A stretch of 64,000 bases of DNA, from contig OY760624.1 in NCBI GenBank assembly GCA_963663775.1, positions 1,798,001-1,862,000 of the forward strand. The letters are read 5' to 3'. The notes below the pieces were generated by a model that saw only the letters and a list, made by a program, of their open reading frames with translations, did not search any database and was not told the origin of the DNA. The stretch's first letter is position 1. Each line of letters begins with the position of its first letter. The position numbers and the translations under genes were made by a program. Below are positions 50,656-60,194 of the stretch, piece after piece. The DNA comes from G963663775 sp963663775. GTDB lineage: Bacteria; Bacillota; Clostridia; Oscillospirales; Butyricicoccaceae.

Positions 50656-52377
50656 ATGGCTGAAAGAATAATACAAGGAATCGGGGCTTCAGAAGGCATT
50701 CGCATGGGAAAAGCCTTGGTATATCAGCATGACTCTGCCATCGATACAGAACGATTCCTGCACGAAACAGAGATTTCGGCAGAGTTGGAGCGACTGCAGA
50801 CTGCTGTGGAGCAAGCACAGGCAGAGCTGGATGATTTGATTGGTCGCTCTGCCCAAACCTTGAGCGCAGACAAAATCGGGGTGCTCAAAGGGCAGAAAAG
50901 CATGCTCGCTGACCCTGCTTTTTTGCCGGAAATGAAGAAATTGCTGCAAAAAAAGCTGTTTCCGCCTGAAAAAGCAGTTAAACAGGTGACAGAGCAGTTT
51001 GCAGCAATCTTTGAAAACATGAAAAACACCTATATGCAGGAGCGTGCGGCAGATGTGCGGGATGCAGGCAATCGTCTTTTGACGATTTTATCCGGCGGTA
51101 GCCGATTGGATTTGTCAGCGATACAGCAGCCTGTTATTTTGATTGCAGATGATTTATCTCCTTCGGAAACGGTGCAGTTGGATAAAACGGTGATATTGGC
51201 ATTTGTCACAGAAAAAGGCGGCGTTACGGCGCATACATCCATTTTTGCACGGTCTTTGGCGATTCCTGCGGTGGTCGGTACGGAAGCGGTTGCAGAGCTT
51301 GTGCAAAGCGGGGACAGTCTGATTGTGGATGGCAAAGCGGGCATTTGCATTTTGCATCCTGCGCCGGAAACCATCGCAGCTTATCAAGCAAAGATGCAGG
51401 CAGAGCAGGACGAGCAAGCCTTGTTCCAGAAGTATCAGGCAGTGGAAACCAAAACCGCAGACGGCTATCGCTTGATGGTGGGTGCGAATATTGGTACGGC
51501 GAAGGATGCGGAATTTTCCGTGCAGCAGGGAAGCGAGTGCGTTGGCTTGTTCCGCACAGAATCCATCTATTTCGCACGGGAAACCTTGCCCAGTGAGGAT
51601 GAGCAGTTCACAGAATACCAAAAGGTGGCGCAGCTGTATCAAGGCAAAGAAGTGATTATTCGGACGTTGGATGTGGGTGGTGATAAGCCTATCAAAGCCA
51701 TTCCCATCGCACCAGAGGAAAATCCATTCTTAGGCTATCGTGCAATTCGTGTGTGTTTAGAGCAAAAAGAATTGTTTTTGACGCAATTGCGGGCAATTCT
51801 CAGAGCGAGTGCGTTTGGCACGCTGAAAATTATGTTTCCCATGATTTCGGGCGTGGAAGAACTGCTTGCGGCAAAGGATATGCTGGAAGAAGCAAAAGCG
51901 CAGCTGCAGGCACGTGAACTGGCATACGATGCGCAGCTCAAGGTCGGCATCATGATTGAAATTCCTTCTGCAGCGGTGATGGCAGACCTGCTGGCAAAGG
52001 AAGTGGATTTCTTCAGCATTGGCACGAATGATTTGATTCAATATACACTGGCGGCAGACCGAGGCAACGAAAAAGTATCGTATTTGTATGATTACTGCAA
52101 TCCTGCCATTTTGCGCCTCATCAAGCAGGTGAGTGATGCGGCGCATACACAAGGCATTCCGGTCGGTGTTTGCGGAAACATGGGTGCAGAAGGCGATGCG
52201 GTATCGCTGCATGTGGGACTGCAAATGGATGAAATCAGCATGCCGGCAAGCAGAATTCCTAAAATCAAGCATCTGGTGCATCAACAAGATACACAAAAGT
52301 GCAAGGAGCTTGTGGAAAAAGCCATTCAGTGCCGTACTGCAAAAGAGGTACATGCACTTTTGCAGGCATTTGAATAG
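50656..52377 (+). CDS. ptsI: PTS Enzyme I (phosphoenolpyruvate-protein phosphotransferase)
   Basis: Complete 573-residue Enzyme I of usual length; ATG behind GGGAGGGGAAAGG. The N-terminal HPr-binding and phosphohistidine domain has the active site in GGVTAHTSIFARSLAIP (H near residue 195). The C-terminal PEP-binding barrel carries GANIGTAKDAE, GLFRTES and FSIGTNDLIQYTLAADR. It transfers phosphate from PEP to HPr. Its presence in the fructose operon means that the whole phosphate relay is induced together. A terminator follows. Confidence 0.95.
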   Translation: MAERIIQGIGASEGIRMGKALVYQHDSAIDTERFLHETEISAELERLQTAVEQAQAELDDLIGRSAQTLSADKIGVLKGQKSMLADPAFLPEMKKLLQKKLFPPEKAVKQVTEQFAAIFENMKNTYMQERAADVRDAGNRLLTILSGGSRLDLSAIQQPVILIADDLSPSETVQLDKTVILAFVTEKGGVTAHTSIFARSLAIPAVVGTEAVAELVQSGDSLIVDGKAGICILHPAPETIAAYQAKMQAEQDEQALFQKYQAVETKTADGYRLMVGANIGTAKDAEFSVQQGSECVGLFRTESIYFARETLPSEDEQFTEYQKVAQLYQGKEVIIRTLDVGGDKPIKAIPIAPEENPFLGYRAIRVCLEQKELFLTQLRAILRASAFGTLKIMFPMISGVEELLAAKDMLEEAKAQLQARELAYDAQLKVGIMIEIPSAAVMADLLAKEVDFFSIGTNDLIQYTLAADRGNEKVSYLYDYCNPAILRLIKQVSDAAHTQGIPVGVCGNMGAEGDAVSLHVGLQMDEISMPASRIPKIKHLVHQQDTQKCKELVEKAIQCRTAKEVHALLQAFE

Positions 52378-52403
52378 AGAAAAAGAGATGAAATGGTGAT
52401 TTA

Positions 52404-52447
52404 AAAAAGCACCTCGTCAAGGCTGCGGTTTTGGCGAGGTGCTTTTG
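52404..52447 (+). terminator. Terminator of the fructose PTS operon
   Basis: GCACCTCG (52410-52417) pairs with CGAGGTGC (52436-52443), flanked by an A-run and TTTT. It lies 30 bases after the Enzyme I stop codon. Confidence 0.85.
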
Positions 52448-52573
52448 CGTAAAAAGCGATATTTCAATTGAAAAGTGTGAGAAAAAGGATGCGAAATATA
52501 GGATTTGATACTGCAAATACCAATTGAGAAAATTGTAAAACCATACAAAAAAATGTTGTTTTGTAATAAAATA

Positions 52574-52602
52574 TTGTATCAAATGGAAAAATGCGCTATA
52601 CT
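52574..52602 (+). promoter_or_regulatory. Promoter of the three-gene phospho-signalling operon
   Basis: TTGTAT (52574-52579), a 17-base spacer and TATACT (52597-52602). It lies 61 bases before the kinase start codon. The element pair is the same as in the chemoreceptor promoter at 18581-18609. Confidence 0.7.
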
Positions 52603-52662
52603 ATATACAAGAACAAACGGCAACCATGAGAAAGTATCGGTTTGGCGGAAGGGGCGGTATAT

Positions 52663-53958
52663 ATGAATATTCTTGTCATTGATGATAGCAGAACCAATTT
52701 GAGCATCACAGAGCAATACTTGAAGAAGATGCGGGATGTCGATAGAATTGTGCTGTCCTCTGCGCCGCAGAACGTGAAGGCACTGATTAAAGAAAACTAT
52801 ATTGATATTCTGCTGTTGGATGTTGTGATGCCGGAATTTGATGGCTTTCAGGTGCTGCAGATGCTGCGTGCAGAGCATATCTATGATGATTTGCCGATTT
52901 TGATGTTTACCTCCTTGTCAGATGAGGAAAGCTTTAAAAAATGCTTTGATTTGGGTGCGTCCGATTATATCAGCAAACCCATTCATCCAACGGAATTTCA
53001 CGCTCGTGTCAATGCTGCCATTGATAATAGACGAAAAACCAAACGGCTGCAGGAGGTTTTGGCGAAGATTTCCAATCAAAATATCGAATTGAAGGAAATC
53101 AATGCAAAGCTTGTGAAAACACGATATACACTGCTCAATTCCGAGAAAATGGCGGCAATTGGTCAGCTGGCGGCTGGCATAGCCCACGAAATCAACAACC
53201 CTATGGGATTTGTCAGCAGCAATTTTGAAACATTGGTGAAATATTTAAAGCGCATTGAAGAATATTTTGGACAAACCGAGCAAGTTGTGACAGAATTGCA
53301 GCATAGTGAAGACCCCAAATGGAATGCCCTTGCAGAGGAATTTGCACAGGCAAAGCGACGGCTGAAAATTGCATTCATCATGGATGAGCTGGACGGTATC
53401 ATGACAGATTCGTTGGATGGCATTCAGCGTGTGACAAACATTGTCCAGTCGCTTCGTACCTTTGCACGCAGTGAAAAAAATGAAGAAAAAGCGTTTTATA
53501 ACCTCAAAGATTTGGTAGAACAGGTTATTCTCATCAGCTATAATGAAGTGAAATATGTTGCAACTGTTGCAACTGATATTCCGCAAGAGATTCAGGTGTA
53601 TTGCAATAAAGTGCAAATTGGGCAGGTGTTAATCAATCTGCTGGTCAATGCCGGACAGGCTATCAAGTCCCAACAAAAAAGTGACATGGGACACATTCAC
53701 ATTCATGCAGAAGAAAAGGAAAATATGGTATATTTGGAGATTTCAGACGATGGTCCTGGCATCCCAACACAATATTTGAATCGCATTTTTGACCCGTTCT
53801 TCACGACAAAAGAAGTGGGACAAGGCACAGGGCTTGGTTTGAGCATCTCTTATGATATTATTTCCAACAAGCATAAGGGCAAAATTGATGTCAAAACAGA
53901 AGTGGGCAAGGGGACGCAATTCCTCATTCAGTTGCCGCAAGAGCAATCGCAAGAATAA
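52663..53958 (+). CDS. Response-regulator/histidine-kinase hybrid (REC-HisKA-HATPase)
   Basis: A 431-residue soluble protein; ATG 52663 behind GGAAGGGGCGG. Residues about 1-120 are a receiver domain (LVIDDS; acceptor D in ILLLDVVMPEFDG; SKPIHP). A coiled coil leads to the HisKA domain with the phospho-histidine in GIAHEINNPMGFV (about residue 178). The ATPase domain follows with the N-box NLLVNAGQAI, DDGPGIP and GTGLGLSI. The receiver comes before the kinase, so phosphorylation of the receiver may control the kinase. No sensor domain or membrane part is present. It is the first gene of an operon with two further receiver proteins. Confidence 0.92.
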   Translation: MNILVIDDSRTNLSITEQYLKKMRDVDRIVLSSAPQNVKALIKENYIDILLLDVVMPEFDGFQVLQMLRAEHIYDDLPILMFTSLSDEESFKKCFDLGASDYISKPIHPTEFHARVNAAIDNRRKTKRLQEVLAKISNQNIELKEINAKLVKTRYTLLNSEKMAAIGQLAAGIAHEINNPMGFVSSNFETLVKYLKRIEEYFGQTEQVVTELQHSEDPKWNALAEEFAQAKRRLKIAFIMDELDGIMTDSLDGIQRVTNIVQSLRTFARSEKNEEKAFYNLKDLVEQVILISYNEVKYVATVATDIPQEIQVYCNKVQIGQVLINLLVNAGQAIKSQQKSDMGHIHIHAEEKENMVYLEISDDGPGIPTQYLNRIFDPFFTTKEVGQGTGLGLSISYDIISNKHKGKIDVKTEVGKGTQFLIQLPQEQSQE

Positions 53959-53990
53959 ACACTGCTGTGGCAGAGGATGGGTGATGTAGC

Positions 53991-55049
53991 ATGTATGAAA
54001 ATAATACCGTGATGTTTGTAGATGACGAAGTGAATATTTTGCAATCCATCCGCAGAGGGTTGATTGATGAAGAATTTAAGGCATTATTTGCTTCCAGCGG
54101 CACGGAAGCCATTGCGCTGATGGAGCAGGAGCGTGTCGATGTGATTGTCACAGATATGCGAATGCCTGCTATGACAGGGCTGGATTTGCTGCAAATTATT
54201 AAGGAAAGATGGCCCAATACGATTAAAATTGTGTTGTCAGGCTATACGCAGCTGTCGCAAATTTTGGCGACCATCAACCAAGTGGATATTTTCAAATTCC
54301 TGACCAAGCCGTGGCAGATTGAAGAACTAATGATGATGGTGCATCAAGCATTGGATTTGCACACGCTGAAGGAAGAACATGGACGCCACAAAGAAGTTTT
54401 GGAAACGCAAAACCGCATGTTTCAAAATATTTTAAAAAAATCCAAAATTACCATTGCATATGTCAAAAAAAATAGTGAAATCTTGGGAGAATGCGGCAAA
54501 CAGATTCTTGCAATGGGCACTTGGTATCCTGTGCATACGTTGGAAGAATCGGCTGCACTCATACGGCTGCAGCAGGAATTATTTCAAAAACTGCAATATG
54601 CGCTGACCAAAGAGCAGGCGCAGGTATCGACAAATGACCTGACGCAAACGTTATCAAAGCAGCTGCTGACGACATATGCCGCATTGCAAATAGAAACGAC
54701 ACTGCAGCAGAATTTCAAAATGCAGCTCAATCCAAAACTGTTGTCTGTGATTTTGGAAGCCATCTTTCTGCTATTTCAGCAGGAAGTGTCTGTCGATGGC
54801 ATGCACTGCTATATCAAGGTACTGGATGACCCGATCTATCACATATCGATGCAGATACCGCATGCAGTCTCGGCAGTATCGCCCAATCAATCGGTGCAGG
54901 CATTGCTGCATCGAAAATTGGATTTTCTGACCAATATCATGGAACAAGCCATGCAGCAATGCCATGGAAGCTTTCAGTCCTTGGTGGCAGAGGATACTTT
55001 GGTGTTTGGGATACAGCTGCAGGCTGTAGAATTGCCGGAAGAGTCATGA
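53991..55049 (+). CDS. Response regulator with degenerate kinase-like C-terminus
   Basis: A 352-residue protein. Residues about 5-125 are a normal receiver (FVDDEVNIL, acceptor D in VIVTDMRMPAMTG, SGYTQ, FLTKPW), similar to the RpfG-like class. A helical linker (about 130-160) follows. The C-terminal 170 residues are not a known output. The segment LNPKLLSVILEAIFLLFQQ and the ending LVFGIQLQAVELPEE look like remnants of a histidine-kinase ATPase domain that has lost its N and glycine boxes; this is inference. It lies between the kinase and the REC-HDOD gene, and the next gene follows within 15 bases. Confidence 0.78.
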   Translation: MYENNTVMFVDDEVNILQSIRRGLIDEEFKALFASSGTEAIALMEQERVDVIVTDMRMPAMTGLDLLQIIKERWPNTIKIVLSGYTQLSQILATINQVDIFKFLTKPWQIEELMMMVHQALDLHTLKEEHGRHKEVLETQNRMFQNILKKSKITIAYVKKNSEILGECGKQILAMGTWYPVHTLEESAALIRLQQELFQKLQYALTKEQAQVSTNDLTQTLSKQLLTTYAALQIETTLQQNFKMQLNPKLLSVILEAIFLLFQQEVSVDGMHCYIKVLDDPIYHISMQIPHAVSAVSPNQSVQALLHRKLDFLTNIMEQAMQQCHGSFQSLVAEDTLVFGIQLQAVELPEES

Positions 55050-55063
55050 AAGAAGGTGGCTGC

Positions 55064-56245
55064 ATGCGCAGTATTTTATTAGTAGATGATGAAAAGAAGA
55101 TTTTAAGTTCCCTGTCGCGCGCTTTTTTCGATACAGATTATGATATTTACACAGCAAACGGTGGCGAAGAAGCACTCGAATTGCTGGAAACTCAAGAGGT
55201 GGACTTAATCATCAGCGATATGCGTATGCCTGTGATGGATGGCTATGAGCTGCTGTCAAAGGTCAAAGAAAAATATCCAAGAACCATCCGTGTGATTATG
55301 AGTGGATATGCGGAGGAACAGACGATTATTCAGGCGTTGGTGCGCAATATTGGTAAAATTTACATTCTCAAGCCGTGGAATAATGAAGAAGTTCTCCGAT
55401 ATGTGGAACAGTTGTTTGTGACAGAAGATATGCTGCGCTCCAAAGAGCTGTTGGCACTGATCAATAATATTGATGAACTGCCAACGATTTCGGAAAGCTA
55501 TCAGAAAATATTAAGCCTGCTCAACAGTGATGTGAGCGTGAAAGAAATAGCCGAGGAAATCGGGAAAGATTTTGCAATTTCATCAAAACTCTTGCAAATT
55601 GTCAATTCAGCCTTTTTTGGTGTAAAAACCGGATCGATTCAGCAGGTAGCAGTCTATTTGGGGCTACAAAATATTCGGCATTTGATTTTGTCAACATCTG
55701 TGTTAAACTCCATGAGTGGACTGCAGATGAACGAAACGGAATATAAAATGCTGTGGGACCATGCGTTTCGCACGAACATCATTTTATCCTTCTTGTATGA
55801 GAATTTTTTGCATCAAAAATTGCCGGAAACCGCCATCTCTGCGGGGCTTCTCCATAATATTGGTTGGGCAATTATCAATCAGCTGCCTAAGAAAGGATTG
55901 GCTGCATTGATGCAAAAACAAAAAGAAACCAATAAGAGTATCGTGGAACTGGAAATAGAAGAATTTCAGATTTCACATCAGGAAATCGGTGCGTATTTGC
56001 TGAATTGGTGGGAGCTTCCGTTTCCCATTGTAGAAGCGGCACTGTATCATCATGACCCGTTAAATGAAAATATTTTGCATCCAGAGTTGGTATCTTGTGT
56101 GCATATTGCGCAGAAATATGCTTGGAATTGGATGGGACATCAAGAGTTTACCCCATTTTTCCAAGAAACCTTTGCACGCATTGATGTTTCACAGGAAGCG
56201 TTTGAAAAAGGTTTGCAAGATGTGTTATACAAAAAGGAACGCTAA
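55064..56245 (+). CDS. Response regulator with HDOD output domain
   Basis: A 393-residue protein. Residues about 1-120 form a receiver (LLVDDEKKI, acceptor D in LIISDMRMPVMDG, LKPW). Residues about 145-350 form an HDOD domain, with the typical start LPTISESYQKILSLL and the block LLQIVNSAFFGVKTGSIQQVAVYLGLQNIRHLILS. HDOD proteins are HD-like but usually lack hydrolase residues and act as signalling platforms. I prefer ATG 55064 (AAGGTGG just upstream); an ATG at 55046 overlaps the previous stop and is possible too. Last gene of the operon; a strong terminator follows. Confidence 0.88.
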   Translation: MRSILLVDDEKKILSSLSRAFFDTDYDIYTANGGEEALELLETQEVDLIISDMRMPVMDGYELLSKVKEKYPRTIRVIMSGYAEEQTIIQALVRNIGKIYILKPWNNEEVLRYVEQLFVTEDMLRSKELLALINNIDELPTISESYQKILSLLNSDVSVKEIAEEIGKDFAISSKLLQIVNSAFFGVKTGSIQQVAVYLGLQNIRHLILSTSVLNSMSGLQMNETEYKMLWDHAFRTNIILSFLYENFLHQKLPETAISAGLLHNIGWAIINQLPKKGLAALMQKQKETNKSIVELEIEEFQISHQEIGAYLLNWWELPFPIVEAALYHHDPLNENILHPELVSCVHIAQKYAWNWMGHQEFTPFFQETFARIDVSQEAFEKGLQDVLYKKER

Positions 56246-56276
56246 ATGAAGTTTTCCTAAGAACACAATGGCTGCG

Positions 56277-56314
56277 AAAAGGGGTATGCTCCGTTATGGG
56301 AGCATACCCCTTTT
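56277..56314. terminator. Bidirectional terminator between signalling operon and ABC permease
   Basis: AAAAGGGGTATGCTCC pairs perfectly with GGAGCATACCCCTTTT around a six-base loop. A- and T-runs flank the stem, so it serves both converging transcripts. Confidence 0.9.
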
Positions 56315-56349
56315 CAGTGGAAAATAGAGAATATGAGATATGGACGAAA

Positions 56350-57354
56350 TCAAACTTTTCTGGTGTTCTTGCGCATGTCAATGATAACGGCACCCACGAT
56401 AATCAGACCCTTGATGACATTGGTCATATTATCGTCGACACTCAACAGCACCAAGCCGTTATTGATGACACCAAGCACCAAAATACCAGCCAAAACACCG
56501 CTGACACGACATACACCACCCGTGTGGGAAGTGCCGCCGACGGTTGCCGCTGCGATGGCGTCAAGTTCATAGTTCAAACCGTAGGTAGATGGGTCGGCAG
56601 AACCGGTACGTGCCGCCAGCAGGATGCCGCCGACTGCCGCACAAACAGCACTCCAGATGTAAACCAAAATCAGGTTCTTTTCGACATTGATGCCGGCAAC
56701 ACGTGCTGCCTGGTCATTGCCGCCGATTGCATAAATGTTCTTACCAAAACGGGTTTGGGTCAGCATAAATCCAGAAATAGCGAAGAAAATCAAGAAGATG
56801 AAGACGATTGCAGGAATCACGCCAAGCACCTTGCCCTTTGCAAAAATACGGAAATCAGGGGTCAAGTTGGATACCGGATGCGAAGAATACATTTTGGAAA
56901 GTGCACGGCAAATTAGCTGTGAACCCAAGGTTGCGATAAAGGGCGGAATCTTGGTGTATGCGATGATGGCACCGACAATGGCACCGATAAGAGCACCGAT
57001 GGCAATGCCGACCAGTGCAGCGCCCCAGCCCGGCAGCGGCGCCATGCCTTCAAACAGCTTGTTGGAGGCATCAATTGGCTGCGCCAGCGATGCGGTGATA
57101 ACCGCCACCAAGGATACGATGGAACCAGGTCCCAAGTCAATGCCCTTGGACAAAATGGTCCACATGATGCCAAATGCCAACACGCCCTTGATGGATTCAC
57201 CTTCGAGCAGTGTACGCAGGTTATTAGAGGTCAAGAATGCCGGTCGTGCGATTTGCATTAAAATGACCATTAAAATCAATACCAACCAGATGGAATTCTG
57301 GGAGATGAATTTTTTGGTATCAAACGATTTCTTGCTTGCAAGTGAGTTTCCCAT
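56350..57354 (-). CDS. Sugar/inositol ABC transporter permease, RbsC type
   Basis: A 334-residue membrane protein, ATG behind AGGGGAA. About nine helices with the family motifs SKGIDLGPGSIVSLVAV and AIAAATVGGTSHTGGVCRVSG. It is the third part of the second importer, after the binding protein and the ATPase. Because an IolE-like isomerase, an IolG-like dehydrogenase and a LacI regulator lie across the divergent region, the transported compound is probably myo-inositol or a close relative; this is inference from context. Confidence 0.91.
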   Translation of the reverse strand: MGNSLASKKSFDTKKFISQNSIWLVLILMVILMQIARPAFLTSNNLRTLLEGESIKGVLAFGIMWTILSKGIDLGPGSIVSLVAVITASLAQPIDASNKLFEGMAPLPGWGAALVGIAIGALIGAIVGAIIAYTKIPPFIATLGSQLICRALSKMYSSHPVSNLTPDFRIFAKGKVLGVIPAIVFIFLIFFAISGFMLTQTRFGKNIYAIGGNDQAARVAGINVEKNLILVYIWSAVCAAVGGILLAARTGSADPSTYGLNYELDAIAAATVGGTSHTGGVCRVSGVLAGILVLGVINNGLVLLSVDDNMTNVIKGLIIVGAVIIDMRKNTRKV

Positions 57355-57379
57355 GCTGAAGTTCCCCTCTTTCTATCAC

Positions 57380-58876
57380 TCAATTGGCGGTATTTACATC
57401 GCCAGTTGCATATTTCATAATCATTTCAGATGTTGCGTCTTTGCGGTCTACCATGCCTGTCATATGTCCTTCGTGCATGACGAGCACACGGTCTGCCATG
57501 CCCAACACCTCTGGCAGCTCGGAAGAAATCATAATGATTGCCTTGCCTTCGCCTGCCAATTTGGTGATTAAGGTATGAATTTCTGCCTTTGCGCCAACGT
57601 CAATGCCACGGGTCGGTTCATCCACAATCAAAATATCGGGATTGGTCAGCAGCCAACGTGCCACCAATACCTTTTGCTGGTTTCCGCCGGAAAGATTGGC
57701 AATCGGGGTTTCCAGACTTGCGGTTTTTACGTTGAGCTTTTGTACATATTCTTCGGCATCCGCACGAATTTTATGGTGTTTCAGCGGTAAACCATATTTT
57801 TTTAGATTTGCCAATACTGCATTTTCTGCCACGCTCAGCAGTCCGACAATGCCGTTGCCGCGACGGTCTTCGGTTAGGAGTGCAATTTTATTGGCAATCG
57901 CATCTTCCGGACTCTTGATGTGCAGCTCTTGTCCATCCTTATAAATTGTGCCACCGGTGCGTGGACGCATGCCAAAAATGGTTTCCACCACTTCGGTACG
58001 ACCTGCACCAACCAGACCTGCAAATCCAAGGATTTCCCCACGGCGCAGTTCAAAGGATACATCATGGAACGCACGTCCCGAGCTTAATCCTTCGACCTTC
58101 AGGATGGTTTCTCCAATCGGACAATCAATTTTCGGGAACATTTCGCTCATTTCACGACCGACCATTAAGGTGATAACCTTGTCAATATCTAAGGCTTCCG
58201 CTTTTTCAGTGGCGATAAATTCACCATCACGATAGATGGTAATATCATCGCTGATGCGGAAAATTTCGTCCATTTTATGTGAGATATAAATAATTGCTAC
58301 GTTTTTTGCCTTCAAATCGGCAATGATTTTGAACAAATGCTCTACTTCTGTTTCGGTGAGTGCCGAAGTAGGCTCGTCCATGATTACGATGGAGGAATTA
58401 AACGAAACTGCCTTTGCAATTTCCACCATCTGCATCTTTGCAACGGTCAAATTACCCATCTTTTCATCTGGATCCAAATCCAAATTGAGCTTTGCAAACA
58501 GTTCTAACGTATCTTTTCTCATCTTTTTGTGGTCAACGACAATGCCACGGCGCGGCTCTCGTCCCATCCACACATTTTCGCACACGCTGCGTTCCGGCAC
58601 AGGACTAAGTTCCTGATGAATCATGGAAATGCCTGCATTCATTGCGCTAAGGGTGTTATGGAAGCAAATTTCTTCCCCTTTGAACATCATTTTGCCGGAG
58701 GTAGGCTTTTGGATGCCAATCAAACATTTCATCAGTGTGGATTTACCCGCACCATTTTCTCCCATGAGCGTATGTACAGTGCCGGGACGTACCTTTAAAT
58801 GGACGCCTTTCAGCGCACGCACACCGGGAAATTCTTTGACGATATCATGCATTTCCAGAATGTATTCTTCGCTCAC
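57380..58876 (-). CDS. Sugar/inositol ABC transporter ATP-binding protein, RbsA type
   Basis: A 498-residue double ATPase starting with GTG at 58876. Walker A of the first domain is GENGAGKST, Walker B IVIMDEPTSAL. The second domain has the degenerate GLVGAGRTE, signature LSGGNQQKV and ILIVDEPTRGID. It resembles the first importer's ATPase in layout but is clearly a separate protein, so the operons are paralogous and not a recent copy. A permease gene follows after 25 bases. Confidence 0.93.
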   Translation of the reverse strand: MSEEYILEMHDIVKEFPGVRALKGVHLKVRPGTVHTLMGENGAGKSTLMKCLIGIQKPTSGKMMFKGEEICFHNTLSAMNAGISMIHQELSPVPERSVCENVWMGREPRRGIVVDHKKMRKDTLELFAKLNLDLDPDEKMGNLTVAKMQMVEIAKAVSFNSSIVIMDEPTSALTETEVEHLFKIIADLKAKNVAIIYISHKMDEIFRISDDITIYRDGEFIATEKAEALDIDKVITLMVGREMSEMFPKIDCPIGETILKVEGLSSGRAFHDVSFELRRGEILGFAGLVGAGRTEVVETIFGMRPRTGGTIYKDGQELHIKSPEDAIANKIALLTEDRRGNGIVGLLSVAENAVLANLKKYGLPLKHHKIRADAEEYVQKLNVKTASLETPIANLSGGNQQKVLVARWLLTNPDILIVDEPTRGIDVGAKAEIHTLITKLAGEGKAIIMISSELPEVLGMADRVLVMHEGHMTGMVDRKDATSEMIMKYATGDVNTAN

Positions 58877-58968
58877 TGCTCTTCACCTCTATTTTCACAG
58901 TCTATTGGTATCATTTGCGCTGTAAACTGCACCGTTCACGGCTGTATACCAATGCGTTTGTTATATAA

Positions 58969-59002
58969 GGCGGTGCATCGCCTATCGGGTCAATGCACCG
59001 CC
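58969..59002 (-). other. Hairpin between binding-protein and ATPase genes
   Basis: GGCGGTGCAT (58969-58978) pairs with ATGCACCGCC (58993-59002). On the minus strand TTATATAA follows, so it acts as a weak terminator or mRNA protector that favours the binding protein over the membrane components. It mirrors the hairpin at 2704-2730. Confidence 0.6.
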
Positions 59003-59051
59003 GCTTCGTTTCTACACTTCTAAAATAGATGCACCTGTTTGTGCGATGCTA

Positions 59052-60107
59052 TTACTTATCGTCGTATTCTGCGACATTGTCCGGAGTGACAGGCTCAAAC
59101 GGAACCCAAACGATGTTTGCATTGGTTGCATCCACATCATATTCGGTGCCTTCATTGATTGCTTTGCCTGCCAGCAAGTTGATAGCCGCTGCCAGTGCGC
59201 CGGAGCCCTGTCCCTTTGCATTCTGGAAGACCGTCATTGCCATCTTGCCATCCTTGACTGCCTGACGACCGTCTGCAGTTGCATCAATGCCAACAATCGG
59301 GGTCTTGGAAGGGTCCATGCCCTGCTGTTCCAGTGCTTCAATTGCGCCGAGTGCCATGGAGTCATTGTTTGCGATGATGCAGTCAAATTCTACACCGGAG
59401 CTGAGCAGCGGTCCAATCTGGGTCATTGCTTCTGCACGGTCATAGTCGCAAGCCAGCGGTGCGGATGCTTCGGTTGCATTGATGCCGCCGTCCTTCAGTG
59501 CCTGCAGCACAGAAGCCGTACGGTTGGTGGTGGAAACCTGTCCCAAAATGCCATTGAGCAGGATGTATTTGATGTCGGTCTTGCCCTGTGCCTTGAAGTA
59601 ATCTGCCAAGAATTCACCCTGGAACTTACCGGAGGTCATTTCGTCAGAACCAACATAAACCACATTTTCATTCAAAACGCTCATGTCTGCGGGCGGACGG
59701 TTTACGAAAACGACCTTCATGTCGCCGGCAGCCTCAACGATGTCCGGTGCGGTGTTTGGGTCAACCAAGTTGACAATAACAGCTGTTTCGCCGTTGTTGC
59801 GAGCCGTTTCAACATATTGGAGCTGCTTATTGACGTCAGACTGTGCATCCAAAGAGTTCAGCGTGTAGCCGTCTGCTTCTGCTGCTTCCTTTGCCGCCAT
59901 GTCCAATGTGCTGAGCCATTCGTCACGCTGAGAGAGAACTAAGGTGATGGTGCCGCCTTCTGCGGTGTCTGCTGCAGCTGCGCTATCGCTTGTGCCTGCG
60001 TCTGCCGCCGGTGTATCTGTGCTTTCTGTGCTGGCGCCGCAGCCTGCCAGCATGGATGCAGACAGAATGCCTGCCAATAACAGGGCCATTGTTCTTTTCA
60101 GTTTCAT
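59052..60107 (-). CDS. Sugar/inositol ABC transporter substrate-binding lipoprotein
   Basis: A 351-residue lipoprotein; the ATG at 60107 follows AGGAGCGAG, and longer in-frame starts lie within the promoter. The signal peptide ends in the lipobox LAGC, then a long Ser/Thr/Ala/Asp linker. Residues about 55-345 are the Peripla_BP_4 fold. The segments VFVNRPPADMSV and YVGSDEMTSGKFQGEFLA resemble inositol- and ribose-type binding proteins. It delivers the ligand to the permease. It is the first gene of a minus-strand operon. Inositol as ligand is inferred from the adjoining iol-like genes. Confidence 0.9.
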   Translation of the reverse strand: MKLKRTMALLLAGILSASMLAGCGASTESTDTPAADAGTSDSAAAADTAEGGTITLVLSQRDEWLSTLDMAAKEAAEADGYTLNSLDAQSDVNKQLQYVETARNNGETAVIVNLVDPNTAPDIVEAAGDMKVVFVNRPPADMSVLNENVVYVGSDEMTSGKFQGEFLADYFKAQGKTDIKYILLNGILGQVSTTNRTASVLQALKDGGINATEASAPLACDYDRAEAMTQIGPLLSSGVEFDCIIANNDSMALGAIEALEQQGMDPSKTPIVGIDATADGRQAVKDGKMAMTVFQNAKGQGSGALAAAINLLAGKAINEGTEYDVDATNANIVWVPFEPVTPDNVAEYDDK

Positions 60108-60194
60108 GTGTCTCGCTCCTCTTCTTCTTTTCCCGTTGTTTTGACGCACATTGCGAACTTTTTCACAATTCTTCTTTGTATCCTTGTGCGTTCT

